A program made the position numbers and the translations under genes. A DNA stretch of 64,000 nucleotides from Acetobacterium sp. (GTDB lineage Bacteria; Bacillota; Clostridia; Eubacteriales; Eubacteriaceae). A model generated the notes under the pieces. That model was given only the letters and a program-made list of their open reading frames with translations. It was not told the DNA's origin and ran no database searches. The stretch's first letter is position 1. Every line of letters starts with the position of its first letter. Location: contig NZ_JAUSPS010000097.1 of assembly GCF_030652775.1 (NCBI RefSeq), forward strand, positions 1 through 64,000, given 5' to 3'. Shown in pieces: positions 53,300-62,945 of this stretch.

Positions 53300-55688
53300 T
53301 GAAAACACCACGCAATATGTTTTCCCAGCGTTGCAGCTTTGCCGGCTCATCAAACCAATACTCGCTCAGCATCGGGAGAATGTCATATTCAACGACCTCC
53401 ATCATCCACTCATCCGTACATTCACTCTGTTCGCAGAAGTAACTGTGACCAATCATGAAACCTTTTCCTAGCGAACTATCCGCAGCAATTTCTTTATTCA
53501 GTTCTTTGATTCTTTCTATTAAGGTATTGAACGTGTCATAATCGAATTTCGCCTGATAAGCTTTGAAACCATCAGCATTAAACCCTGTTTTCATTTCAAA
53601 GAAACTAAAGCGCCGACGCAGAGCATAATCGATCATCGCAAGGCTGCGGTCGGCGGTGTTCATCATCCCGATGATGTATAAATTTTTCGGTACTGTAAAC
53701 GGCTTTCCACTATAGTCATAAGCAAGTGTTATCTTTTCGCCCCGGTAACTCTTTTCAATAAGCATAAGCAGCTCACCGAAAATTTTGCTCATATTGCCAC
53801 GATTAATTTCATCGATGATAAAAAAGAACGATTTATCAGGTGCGTTTGCTGCTTTTTGACAGAAACGATAAAAAATCCCCTTTTGCAACTCAAAACCTTC
53901 CCCCTGGGGCTTGTAACCCATGATGAAATCCTCGTAGGAATAGTTTTGATGGAACTGGATAAATTCAATACGGTTATCGTCTTTCTCATTCATCATGGCG
54001 TAAGCCAGACGTCTGGCCGCAAAGGTCTTACCAACACCTGGAGCTCCTTGCAAAATCAGATTTTGCTTATTCTTTAATAGCGAGACCAGGGTATCAAATC
54101 GTTCGCCTGTCATATAAACTTCTGCCAGAAATTTATCTTTGGAATAAGCTTCGATGGGTCCAGCTCGAGCAACAGGATTTTCCTCACGAACCATATCTAT
54201 GATAAAATCAAATTCGCCCTTGGTTAGCTTAAAAAGACTGCCTTGTGGATTTGTGAAGTACTCCATGCGCTCCAGCTCCAGGCAGTTTTTCAGTGTTGCA
54301 TAGGCAATGGGTATGGTGAGTCCCTCAATTTTTTCAAAATAAAGATTTTTGCCATCATTTTCCTGCGTTACTTTCGCAAGTGCCACAACTTGTTTCACTG
54401 GTTGAGATTCGTATCCAATGATGAGATCACCGGCTTTAGCGTCCAAAAAGTTTTGGAAAATACGACGTTTGTTGCCGTTATCGTTGTACAGAGTATAACT
54501 CTGTATCTCGCCAATGTCGATATCAGAAAAGCTCCAGATTTTAGGATTAGCATTCAGCCACCAATATCCATTAGCATCTGGAATTTTAGTCGTCGGAGAA
54601 ACCAGTGACACTTCGGATAAATCAAACTGCTCCAATGCTTTACACAGTTCATCACGCAATTTCCATATGTAGCTACCCTTTGTGCGTTTATCTGCATACC
54701 TGCCGACATACAGAATCGGCCACCACTTTGAATTATCAGTATCCGTAGTCATAACCGGACATTTTGTCGCATCGGCAATGCGCTTAGCCAGCGAAGATGA
54801 CCCAATATTATAAAAATTACTTGTTTCGCCATACTTTATAGCAAGCTGTGTGCAGGTGGCCATCCCGCCATAATCTTTCATGCGCTTCATGATTTCAAGA
54901 CTATTTTTTGCAAATACATTTTCATCTGCAAGCAAGGCCAACCATTCATCAACTGAGATATTAGGGCTATAATCTGTCGGGAACCACTCGGCGGTATCCC
55001 CATTTTTTGAATAGAAATGGGAATTAAAGTAAAGAACATCAATCGTTAACGTTTTTAAAGCGGCATCTGGATAGCAGGTATCTGTGAGGTTGGATTTTAG
55101 CTGTTCTATCAGGGAATCATCATTGTGCAATTGATCACAGATTTCATTATAAAGATTGAAGCCTCCAACAAGATTAGCAGAGGTTGCCCCTTTTTTCGGC
55201 ACAAAGTCACTTCCCAGTGCCTTTGCCATCGCATGACATTCTGAATATTTATAGATATAATATTTATCCGGGTAGCGAAGCCAAAGGTAGGTGCTGATTG
55301 AGTTTGAATTCTGATAATGCTGCTTCCAAGTGCCCTCACCGTATTTGAACCTGATAGCCTCAGCATCCGACTGAAATTTTTCGACTCTTTCAACCATATC
55401 CTTTGCTTCATCAAAAAGGTTGATAAACATCGCTCTGGTCGCTTCGGAATCAGCCTGAGCAAAATCTTTTATCATACCTCGCGGGAAATTATTTGTAGAA
55501 GCAAGTAAGTTGGATGTTTTCCCTGTCGCCATGTGAAACATTTCAGCAAAATTCAGAGTAGTGATATCCCAGTGATCTTGGAAGCACTTGATCGCCTCCC
55601 ATTTGTATTTCTCGTCTGCCCAGTGGATCGGGAAATGTTTTTTATATGCCGCCAATACTGCTGCTAAACTATCTGTGTTTATCATCAT
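53292..55688 (-). CDS. mcrB: McrB GTPase of a type IV restriction system, with EVE-like reader domain
   Basis: A 798-residue AAA+ GTPase; AAGGAGG precedes the first ATG. N-terminal part (about 1-160): a helical domain of unknown role. About 350-500: a domain with YWWLNANPKIWSFSD, KAGDLIIGYES and VVALAKV, matching EVE/PUA-like folds that hold flipped modified bases. C-terminal motor: Walker A GAPGVGKTFAARRL, Walker B FFIIDEINRGNMSKIFGELL and sensor NTADRSLAMIDYALRRRF. EVE-McrB fusions recognise modified cytosines in phage DNA, so this is likely a restriction factor against modified phages. It makes the N-terminal member of the mcrBC operon. Confidence 0.93.
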   Translation of the reverse strand: MMINTDSLAAVLAAYKKHFPIHWADEKYKWEAIKCFQDHWDITTLNFAEMFHMATGKTSNLLASTNNFPRGMIKDFAQADSEATRAMFINLFDEAKDMVERVEKFQSDAEAIRFKYGEGTWKQHYQNSNSISTYLWLRYPDKYYIYKYSECHAMAKALGSDFVPKKGATSANLVGGFNLYNEICDQLHNDDSLIEQLKSNLTDTCYPDAALKTLTIDVLYFNSHFYSKNGDTAEWFPTDYSPNISVDEWLALLADENVFAKNSLEIMKRMKDYGGMATCTQLAIKYGETSNFYNIGSSSLAKRIADATKCPVMTTDTDNSKWWPILYVGRYADKRTKGSYIWKLRDELCKALEQFDLSEVSLVSPTTKIPDANGYWWLNANPKIWSFSDIDIGEIQSYTLYNDNGNKRRIFQNFLDAKAGDLIIGYESQPVKQVVALAKVTQENDGKNLYFEKIEGLTIPIAYATLKNCLELERMEYFTNPQGSLFKLTKGEFDFIIDMVREENPVARAGPIEAYSKDKFLAEVYMTGERFDTLVSLLKNKQNLILQGAPGVGKTFAARRLAYAMMNEKDDNRIEFIQFHQNYSYEDFIMGYKPQGEGFELQKGIFYRFCQKAANAPDKSFFFIIDEINRGNMSKIFGELLMLIEKSYRGEKITLAYDYSGKPFTVPKNLYIIGMMNTADRSLAMIDYALRRRFSFFEMKTGFNADGFKAYQAKFDYDTFNTLIERIKELNKEIAADSSLGKGFMIGHSYFCEQSECTDEWMMEVVEYDILPMLSEYWFDEPAKLQRWENILRGVFSD

Positions 55689-55808
55689 CTTCCTCCTTAT
55701 CTAATACTTGATCTAAACTATTTATTCTTACCGCCATCGTACTTGATAAACCAGTCCGTAACTGGCTGACTTTCAATTGGTTATGGTTCTGACGATCATT
55801 GCTATCAC

Positions 55809-56291
55809 CTATTTTGCTCTGACATATTCGATAGCTTCCTTGCCGGTAATGTATTCGACGTCAATGGCAACTAGGTAAGTTTCGGTGCATTCGGTTATTT
55901 CTTTTTGTTTGGCAGCTTCCGGCTGATCGCCGGAATACTTTTCGATTAAGGCTTTAAAAGCACTTTGCCATTCGTCGCCTTCCACCATTCTTGCCTGTCC
56001 AAAAGCGATGACACTTCGAAAATAGGTGGTGTACTCGGCACTGACAATTCTATCCTCATCAATAACCGCAAAAGACACTTTCGGATTTTAAAAAATAGCA
56101 TCGATTTTATGCCCAGCTTTAGCGGAGTGAAAATAGATTTTATCATTATAATAAACGTAGCTGAGAGGCACAGCATAAGGATAGCCATCATCACCAAAAC
56201 AGGCCAGAACTCCGTTTGTGCAACGGTTCAAGACGGCGATGGTATCTTCCCGTGATAATAATTGTTTGTATCTTCGCATTTTTCTGAACAT
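55809..56291 (-). pseudogene. Pyridoxamine 5'-phosphate oxidase-family (NimA-like) gene with in-frame stop
   Basis: GAGG precedes ATG 56291. The frame runs MFRKMRRYKQLLSREDT through GYPYAVPLSYVYYNDKIYFHSAKAGHK to KIDAIF, meets TAA (56088-56090), then continues in the same frame NPKVSFAVIDEDRIVS to the end at 55809. The two halves together match one flavin-split-barrel protein of about 160 residues. A single nonsense codon is the only damage seen. The stop is TAA, so pyrrolysine read-through does not apply. Confidence 0.85.
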
Positions 56292-56386
56292 GGTTTTACC
56301 TCGTTTAAATGTTTGCATCCCAAAACATCATTCAAAGCTTTATTATGATTCCTTGGAATAATTTAACCTACACTTCCATATAGGAA

Positions 56387-57388
56387 TCAATTTCGAGTAT
56401 ATACAATAACACGATTACTACTACCAATTTGTTTAGATTCTATTAGAGTATTGGCATTAAAATTATAGACATATCGGTCGGGAGGGTTTACATCCATTTC
56501 AACTTTTTGAAACGCCGTACTTCCAGAACTCGTTGTGTATGGTTTGTAATAGTTCCACTTGTAAGCTTCAATTGTCCCAGATTTTCCATCTCGACTGATT
56601 GAAACAATCCGATAGCGATATTCATGCCATTTCATACCCAACCACAATAGACCAGATTCTACATTTGGCTCTCTGATCTTTAGGTGAGGTCCAGCAACGT
56701 TCAATGATTGATTACACCAATCGCCTTTAATATTATTTAAGAACGCATCGACACTGACATATGGTGTCGTAGTTGCTCCTGGAGCCACACTTCCTTTTGG
56801 AAAAACAAGGATATTTATTCCTTCTAAACGTAAACCTAATCCCTGGGTGCCCGCTTCTGCTCCATTTTTAGCCCAATCGAGCCAACCATAGTTTTGAGCA
56901 TGAACCTGATAATAAATATCAAACAATTCAGCATCTGAACCGGTCAGATTAACCCGGATCGCTTCAAGACGAAGGCCTTGTCCAAAGGTCCCGCTCGTGA
57001 CACCATCTGCTTTTGATCCCTGCCAACCAATATTTTGTACATGGGTGCTGTATGATACTCCCACATCGTAACCCTGCTGATCTAGTTTTATTTCAATCCC
57101 TTCGAGACGGAGACCTTTTCCTGAAGTGCCGCTCATATCACCATTGCTTTTCCAGTCCTGCCAGCCCTCGTTTTGAACATGGGTGCGATATAAACACAAT
57201 GGGGTTGTCATTGCATCGGTGCTGACTGATACTGCTTCCTCACTAAGTTGAACATTGTCTTCAGCAACTATAGGTATTTGAACATCAGATTTTTCTTGAG
57301 TTTCTGCCATCACTCCCATTGGAATAGCGGTTAACAACAGCATGAGAGTTAATAATAAACCAATAACGAACTGAATTTTATTTTTCAT
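56387..57388 (-). CDS. Secreted ChW-repeat protein with unknown C-terminal domain
   Basis: A 333-residue exported protein; AGGAAG precedes the ATG. Signal peptide about 1-28. Three ChW repeats at about 65-105, 115-155 and 160-202 (YRTHVQNEGWQDW, YSTHVQNIGWQGS, YQVHAQNYGWLDW, each with GLRLEGI-like ends). The last 110 residues (WCNQSLNVAGPHLKIREP, WHEYRYRIVSISRDGKSG) match no domain I recognise. It is a sister of the ChW-CAP protein and shares its linker (KGSVAPGATTTP). Confidence 0.88.
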   Translation of the reverse strand: MKNKIQFVIGLLLTLMLLLTAIPMGVMAETQEKSDVQIPIVAEDNVQLSEEAVSVSTDAMTTPLCLYRTHVQNEGWQDWKSNGDMSGTSGKGLRLEGIEIKLDQQGYDVGVSYSTHVQNIGWQGSKADGVTSGTFGQGLRLEAIRVNLTGSDAELFDIYYQVHAQNYGWLDWAKNGAEAGTQGLGLRLEGINILVFPKGSVAPGATTTPYVSVDAFLNNIKGDWCNQSLNVAGPHLKIREPNVESGLLWLGMKWHEYRYRIVSISRDGKSGTIEAYKWNYYKPYTTSSGSTAFQKVEMDVNPPDRYVYNFNANTLIESKQIGSSNRVIVYTRN

Positions 57389-57538
57389 TTCTTCCTACCT
57401 TGTAATTTTATTTTCGTCGACATCTTTTAATCATACAATTGATGTTGACATTATCCCATAAACCCATTAACAACAGGGTACAGGTCTTGATTAAACTGAA
57501 CAAGTCACTGCCATTCTTTTTTATCTATGCCAATGCGA

Positions 57539-57858
57539 TTAGGTTAAATTTTTTTCAGAAGTATTTTTTGAAAACTCTGCTTGCCAGAAACACATGTCCA
57601 TCAATTTCATTGGTGGATAATCATAACCTGAACGTTTTAATTCTAATCGAATCGATTCGAATTCCTCTTCATTGTTTAGATAATAGTTAGCTAATTCTGA
57701 TAATGAGGCATGACCAAACACAGATGTTGAAAAGAAATTGTTTTTCAGACCATCTATAAAAAAGCGATCATAGGCTAAAGTGCATCTAAAATTTCTCTTG
57801 CTGTAACCTCACGACCACATTTCATACAGTATTCCAAAATCATTTCTTTTTTTCCCAT
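57539..57858 (-). pseudogene. Small Cys-motif protein gene broken by two frameshifts
   Basis: AGAGGT precedes ATG 57858. Six A in a run (MGKK...) shift the frame; with seven it would read MGKKEMILEYCMKCGREVTARE, a CxxC protein. A second shift near 57780 joins to AYDRFFIDGLKNNFFSTSVFGHASLSEL and on to the end at 57539. The restored product is about 105 residues. I cannot name the family. Confidence 0.6.
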
Positions 57859-57927
57859 AACTTTACCTCTTTCATTTGCAAAATCTTGGTTATCTAAATT
57901 GTATTACGTATCTTTTCTTTTCTTTCC

Positions 57928-60307
57928 TCACCCAATCCGCACCGCATTCTCCTTAACCGCCTTGACAATTTCCACCAGCCGCTGCTGTTTGGACAGATCG
58001 AACAGCTTGCCGAAGCTCTGGGGTTTGTCAAAGGGCGGTTTCATCAGTTCGGTGACGTTTTCGATGTAGCCGTTCTGGACCACGTAGTCGATGACCTTGC
58101 GAACAAAGACGAACTGGGATTGGTTCAGGGTCTGGTCGTCGATAAAGTCTGAGAAGGCCGCCATCGCCGCCTGGGGTTCCAGTTTGGCGATCTTGCGGAA
58201 CAGCAGGCCAAAAGGCGTTTCGCCGAATTCGCACTGTTAATCAGCCTTGCTGCCCAGTTCTTTGGTGAGGATGTGCTCCAGCACCTGGTCAGTCCATCTG
58301 GGACAGGGAGATATTTTTGCGCAGTTTCTGAATCGCCAGGGTATCCTGATGGTCATTGACATCGCAGTTTACCTTCATTTTATAATCGCCGTAGTCATAG
58401 GCCGCTTCCATCACCAATCCCTCGTTGCGGTTGAGAATCGGATCATAGAGGCTGGTGATGACCGGAGACTTTTCCTGGCCCTCTTCAATGATAAACTTGA
58501 TCAGCTCGCAGAGTTCCTGCCTCACTTTTTCAAAGGCCAGCAGATCCCCAGCGGCCCAGAATTCATCAGTGGTGACGGTCTGGATCAGCGGCAACCGGGT
58601 CTGGATCTGGGGGATGGTGATTTTCTTCTCCAGCTCGTTCATCAGGCCGCAAAGCTGACGCTTGGCGGTGTTATAGGTCTGCAGAGCTTCTATCTGGCTC
58701 AGCATCAGGCCGTAGATCAAGTTGTCGAAACGCTTGGCCGGCTCGTCGCTGTCTGCCATAAAATACCAACGGCGCAATTTCATGAACCAGGGCACCCTGA
58801 TCCTGCTCGCTCAGACAGATGTAGGCACCACTCTGCCGAAACTGCTCGACAAGCCGTCGTTTTAAACTGACCGCTTATCAGCTCAGGGTTCAGGCTCTGC
58901 ACTTGGGTCAGCACCGTTTTTGTCAGCTCCCGACGCCAGTGCAGATAGTTGTCCGCGGCAAAGGCGCTAACCTGAAGGTGACGCATCAGTCGCTACCCGT
59001 TTGGCAAAGATGGCCTCACTGAGAGACCCGGTCTCGCAGCTCTCGATGCCCTCCTTATGGGCCCGGACAAACTCAAAATTGCCAGATAGTCAAAGATAAA
59101 AAAGCGCCGCTTGTCGGCATAGCTGCCGTCGATCAGATCAGCGCAGTCCAGTCCCTGACAAAGCCTCGTACCCCGGCAGATCATCTGCCAGAACTTAGTC
59201 TTCGAGCGGGCTTTTTTTAACAGCACCAGATTGACGCATTCCGGGACATCGATACCAGTATCCATCATATCCACCGACACGGCGATGAATGGTTTTTTTT
59301 CGGCGATTTTGAAATCGTCAATGATCGTCTGGGCGTAGCTGTCCTCACAGGTGATCCGCTTGGCAAAGCCGCCTTTAAGATGGGGATAAAGGTGGTTGAA
59401 CCGTTTCAGAATAAACTCAGCGTGTTGTTTATTCTGGGTAAAAATAATGGTCTTGCCAATCCGGTCACCGCCGGCCACATGGATGGCGTTGAGCATGGTG
59501 GGATAGGCGGAAAAGACAATCCGCGCGTTTTTATCCTCGCAATTGGACAACAGATTGCACAGCGACAGATGGGGCAGATAATTCTGGAGGCGGTCCGGGT
59601 TTTGCCGGTGCCAGTGGCCATTACCAGCAGGTTTTTGCGATGGCCCTGAGCGATGCTGTTGCACACCGCCTTAATGGCTTCTTTCTGATAATAACGGTCG
59701 GTGATAGCGTTGCTGATCACCACGGTGTTCAGATCCCGCTGCTCCTGGTGCTGATCCTTCTCGGCGGTATACTGCTGGGATAGAGCCGCAATTTTTAAAC
59801 GCAGGGCTTCGATCTCACTGTCCTTCTGGGTCAGCAGGCTTTCCTGCACCCGGATTTTGACCGTATCCACCTCCACCTTCTGCTGAGGAATGGCGGCCTC
59901 ATCAAAGCGCCGTTCGCGATAGTCTGACCCGTAGCAGTAATCGATCCATTGGGCAAACTCAAACAAACCCCGCAGGTCCAGGACGGCATCGCTGCCGGAG
60001 ATATTTTTTTCGGTATGGATCGCCAGATTGCCAGCTTGATGATAAAGGGCATCTTTTTCCTGGTGTCATAGACCACGACATAACGGAAGCTGGTTTCTTG
60101 GATCAGCGACTGGAGGTTGTCCTTATAGGGCATCTCAATGGTCGTATCCACCGCATAGACGCACTTCACCGCCAGCTCCAGAGCCTTCCGGCAACCCACC
60201 GCCGACATCGCCGGTGAAGACGCAAACACCCGCTCAGCCTCAGGGCAAGCATTGGCGAACAGGGCGTATTCTTTTTGAGTAATCAGGCATTCATAATTTG
60301 ATGGCAT
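57928..60307 (-). pseudogene. hsdR: Type I restriction HsdR (EcoEI-type) pseudogene
   Basis: HsdR homology in at least five frames. It starts MPSNYECLITQKEYALFAN with the DUF4145-like part, then [16 protein letters not shown], then [14 protein letters not shown], and reaches Walker [16 protein letters not shown]. After that the sequence jumps to [12 protein letters not shown] and [10 protein letters not shown] directly followed by [18 protein letters not shown]. About 30 residues after Walker A and roughly 150 more, with the DEAH box, are missing. The helicase C-terminal part (DMMDTGIDVPECVNLV) and the EcoEI C-terminal domain (ENVTELMKPPFDKPQ) survive in other frames. It cannot be functional. 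Confidence 0.88.
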
Positions 60308-60370
60308 AAGGTTACCTCGTTTTGATATTTGTTTTCTTCTGACTGATATCTGCGTATTATCACTTGAGAA

Positions 60371-61375
60371 CTATTTTACCGGCTTCTTTCCTTCAATCTT
60401 CTGTTGGGTAACTTTCAGGCTTTCAATGAAATCCTTCTCCACCTGAGAAAGCTCGGATTTTGTTTTATCCCGGTACTTTTCATACTCCAGTTCTGCTTTA
60501 ATTTTGGCCTGGTCATGACTTATTTTTCCGGCATTGCTCAGTAATTCACTACCACTCATTTTAATGAAATCATCCTGTTTGGCAATCCAGTCTTTCATAT
60601 ACATGGGTTTCTGTCGAATTGCCTGGAGTTCGGCAAATTCCAAATACGCAGTGACCAATCGGTTTAAGATATTGATTTCGTCTTCATTGAGATAGTTTTT
60701 AGCGATGCTGGCATCAGCTTTTCTGAGCTGTCCGCCTTCAAAAGCCGTCATTCCCATAAATTCTTTTTCTGCGTTTGATCGTATATAAACAATCTCAGCC
60801 GCAGTATGACCATGGGCAGCAAAATGCATTTTGTTCTGGATCGTTTTGAAAAATGCCCGGGTGATTTCGGAGTTGGGTTCATAGTCGATGCTGGTGGCAT
60901 AAATATCCAAAATCTGACGGTAAAAAACTTTCTCACTGGAGCGAATGTCCCGGATTCGTTCCAGCAGTTCTTTGAAATAATTCCCGCCGCCTACCTGCTT
61001 GAGCAGATCATCATTCATGGCAAAACCTTTAATAATGTATTCCTTCAGCCGTTGAGTAGCCCAGATGCGAAACTGAGTGCCGCGGTGAGATTTAACCCGG
61101 TAGCCTACGGAGATGATGACGTCGAGGTTGTAGAAATTCACATTGTAGGTTTTACCGTCTGATCCAGTTGTTCGGAATTTCCGAACAACTGATGATTCTT
61201 CTAGTTCCCCCTCTTCAAAAATATGTTTGATGTGTTCACTAATATTGGATTTGCTGCTTTGAAATAGTTCAATCATCTGCGCCTGGCTTAACCAGACGGT
61301 ATTACCATCCATAGTGACTTCAATCTTAGTCTGTCCGTCGTCCGTCTGGTATATAAGTATTTCAGATTGGTTCAC
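60371..61375 (-). CDS. RhuM-family protein
   Basis: A 334-residue protein of the RhuM family. GAGG stands before GTG 61375. The N-terminal core (VWLSQAQMIELFQSSKSNISEHIKHI) is an HTH-like region; the middle has GYRVKSHRGTQFRIWATQRL, the hallmark of the family. The C-terminal ~60 residues are charged and coiled. RhuM genes are commonly found inside type I restriction-modification loci between hsdS and hsdR, as here. Their biochemical role is not established. It is intact although the rest of the locus is not. Confidence 0.9.
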   Translation of the reverse strand: MNQSEILIYQTDDGQTKIEVTMDGNTVWLSQAQMIELFQSSKSNISEHIKHIFEEGELEESSVVRKFRTTGSDGKTYNVNFYNLDVIISVGYRVKSHRGTQFRIWATQRLKEYIIKGFAMNDDLLKQVGGGNYFKELLERIRDIRSSEKVFYRQILDIYATSIDYEPNSEITRAFFKTIQNKMHFAAHGHTAAEIVYIRSNAEKEFMGMTAFEGGQLRKADASIAKNYLNEDEINILNRLVTAYLEFAELQAIRQKPMYMKDWIAKQDDFIKMSGSELLSNAGKISHDQAKIKAELEYEKYRDKTKSELSQVEKDFIESLKVTQQKIEGKKPVK

Positions 61376-61466
61376 GATAATTACCTCGTATTTTTATTTT
61401 AATGACTTTGGAATTTTTGAAAACAGCATCAGCAGCGCTGGCCTAGCTTAACCAAGTCACTCAGAT

Positions 61467-62144
61467 TTACACGCCCTGTTTTACCGCAAAAAAGACGGCA
61501 AAGTTTAAATATTTGAAAATACAATCGGCTTTGGAAAATCCTTCCGCAAGGAGCCAGTCCATCTGCTCGTTCAGGGGGGCGGTTTGATCAAACGAAGTGC
61601 GGTGATAGTAAGCCTGCAGTTCGTCATCCGGAATTTGTCTTGTTTTGACAAAATCATGCCAGATGCTGATAAACTGGGCTTCGATTTCCGGATCAGGACT
61701 TAACACCTGATCGGCATTGACAAAGATTCCCTGCGGTTTAAGGTTTGCAAAACAGCTCTTATAAAGCCCCTGCTTCTTTTCATTCGCCAGGTGGTGGATC
61801 GATAGCGCCGATACAATGGCGTCGTATTTTTCAGAAAACTGATGGGACGTATAGTCAGCAGCGATATAGTCAATCTGCTCCAAACCGGCAAAGCGTTCCC
61901 GGGCCAGATCGAGCATGTTTTCGGCCTGATCAATTAAGGTAATCTGCGCCTGGGGGTAGGCTGCCAGCACAAAGGCCGATAACAGACCGGTGCCGGCACC
62001 GAGATCGAGAATCTTTGGCGAGGCGGTATCAAATTGCAGAACTGAAATTGCTGACTGGTAAAAGGTATCATAGCTGGGGATGAAATGCCGTCGGTTGGCA
62101 TCGTAATCCTGGCTGTATTGGTTGAAAACGTCTTTTAAATGCAT
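61467..62144 (-). CDS. Class I SAM-dependent methyltransferase
   Basis: A 225-residue small-molecule methyltransferase; GAGGAG precedes the ATG. Motif I ILDLGAGTGLLSAFVLA, motif II ITLIDQAENML, and the post-II region DAIVSALSIHHL. It has no DPPY/NPPY-type motif, so it is not a DNA N6-adenine methylase. It sits inside the remains of the type I locus but is unrelated to it by function. Substrate unknown. Confidence 0.85.
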   Translation of the reverse strand: MHLKDVFNQYSQDYDANRRHFIPSYDTFYQSAISVLQFDTASPKILDLGAGTGLLSAFVLAAYPQAQITLIDQAENMLDLARERFAGLEQIDYIAADYTSHQFSEKYDAIVSALSIHHLANEKKQGLYKSCFANLKPQGIFVNADQVLSPDPEIEAQFISIWHDFVKTRQIPDDELQAYYHRTSFDQTAPLNEQMDWLLAEGFSKADCIFKYLNFAVFFAVKQGV

Positions 62145-62234
62145 TGCTTCTCCTCTTTTCGTTGTATTGAATGGCAGGTTTTTTTAATATAATGATTAGA
62201 AAAATCTAATCACAGATTTTCGCCAAAAGTAAAA

Positions 62235-62275
62235 AAATGGCTTCGATACCTTCCTTTGGCTTATTAAAGCCATTT
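62235..62275 (-). terminator. Minus-strand terminator after the hsdM/hsdS relic
   Basis: AAATGGCTT and AAGCCATTT form a 9-pair stem, and on the minus strand it is followed by a run of T. It lies between the hsdM/hsdS remnant and the methyltransferase gene. Confidence 0.6.
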
Positions 62276-62367
62276 GATCCTTTCTCTTTGGCTTCTCAAA
62301 GGCTTCTTTTTTGTTCACCCCCTTCTCTTTTTATGATAAATATCACATATTATCAAACAAAGCTGAC

Positions 62368-62639
62368 TCATTTAATATAATCTTCTGAAAGATGCCTCGC
62401 TTTGTCTTGTCTTCTTTGGGATACATGAACGCCTTCGACAGCGGGTTTGCTTGTCCCATATTTTACATCTGCAACCACATCACGTATGGCGCCAGTTTTC
62501 CAGCTCTTTTTCATCTAGTGACCGGATAAACAATCAAATAGGTCAGCTCTTCGATGACGGTGAGGGGGTTGCTGATCCCCCCGGCCCAGATATCGGTCCA
62601 TATTTTATCGACTTTGTTTTTTACTTCGGCTATGATCAT
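62368..62639 (-). pseudogene. Fused relic of hsdM (start) and hsdS (fragment)
   Basis: ATG 62639 begins an HsdM N-terminus (KVDKIWTDIWAGGISNPLT, then EELTYL). Here a two-base shift moves the frame to LFIRSLDEKELEN, the next HsdM residues. About 45 residues in, homology to HsdM ends. A third frame then reads WKTGAIRDVVADVKYGTSKP, which looks like the start of an HsdS target-recognition domain, to a stop at 62368. So about 1.5-2.5 kb of hsdM/hsdS appear deleted. HsdM part: confident; HsdS part: likely. Confidence 0.75.
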
Positions 62640-62945
62640 TTTTTCTCTTGATTTCCTGTGTCTATTATATTTGCCGTGGCAAATTTTGATTTTTGCATTC
62701 GCTTATAATTATACGCCTTTTAGCAAAAAATGGCTATTGTAAATTGTACTTTTTCCGCCACGCTTTTTCCCCACTTTCACTTTTATTAGCACATGTCAAC
62801 GTTTTGCCAGGTGCTCGGCCGACAACTGGAAAAATCTCGGCGGACTGCAGCAAAACCACAACGATGGCCCTTTAATTAAGACTCCTTTGATAAAATCCCA
62901 ATAAAGAATGGTTATCGCAGGTAAACGATGGCGAGGAGGTGTCTC
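62640..62945. other. Control region between hsdM relic and ChW-GH16 gene
   Basis: No coding frame with a site is seen. The half next to the GH16 gene (about 62795-62880) is richer in G+C than its surroundings and contains small inverted repeats (GCCGA/TCGGC around 62820-62850; GCCA/TGGC outside). It may be a regulatory leader, but it fits no riboswitch class that I know. Confidence 0.35.

Noticed and set aside
55809-56291. Pyrrolysine or selenocysteine read-through in the NimA-like gene
   Set aside because: The in-frame stop is TAA, which neither system uses, and no downstream SECIS-like hairpin is apparent.
61467-62144. Methyltransferase as the DNA methylase of the type I locus
   Set aside because: It has no N-P-P-Y-type catalytic motif and its length and motifs are those of small-molecule methylases.
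62795-62880. GC-rich leader of the GH16 gene as a c-di-GMP or other riboswitch
   Set aside because: Key consensus strings of the known classes were looked for by eye and not found, so only an unnamed leader is reported.
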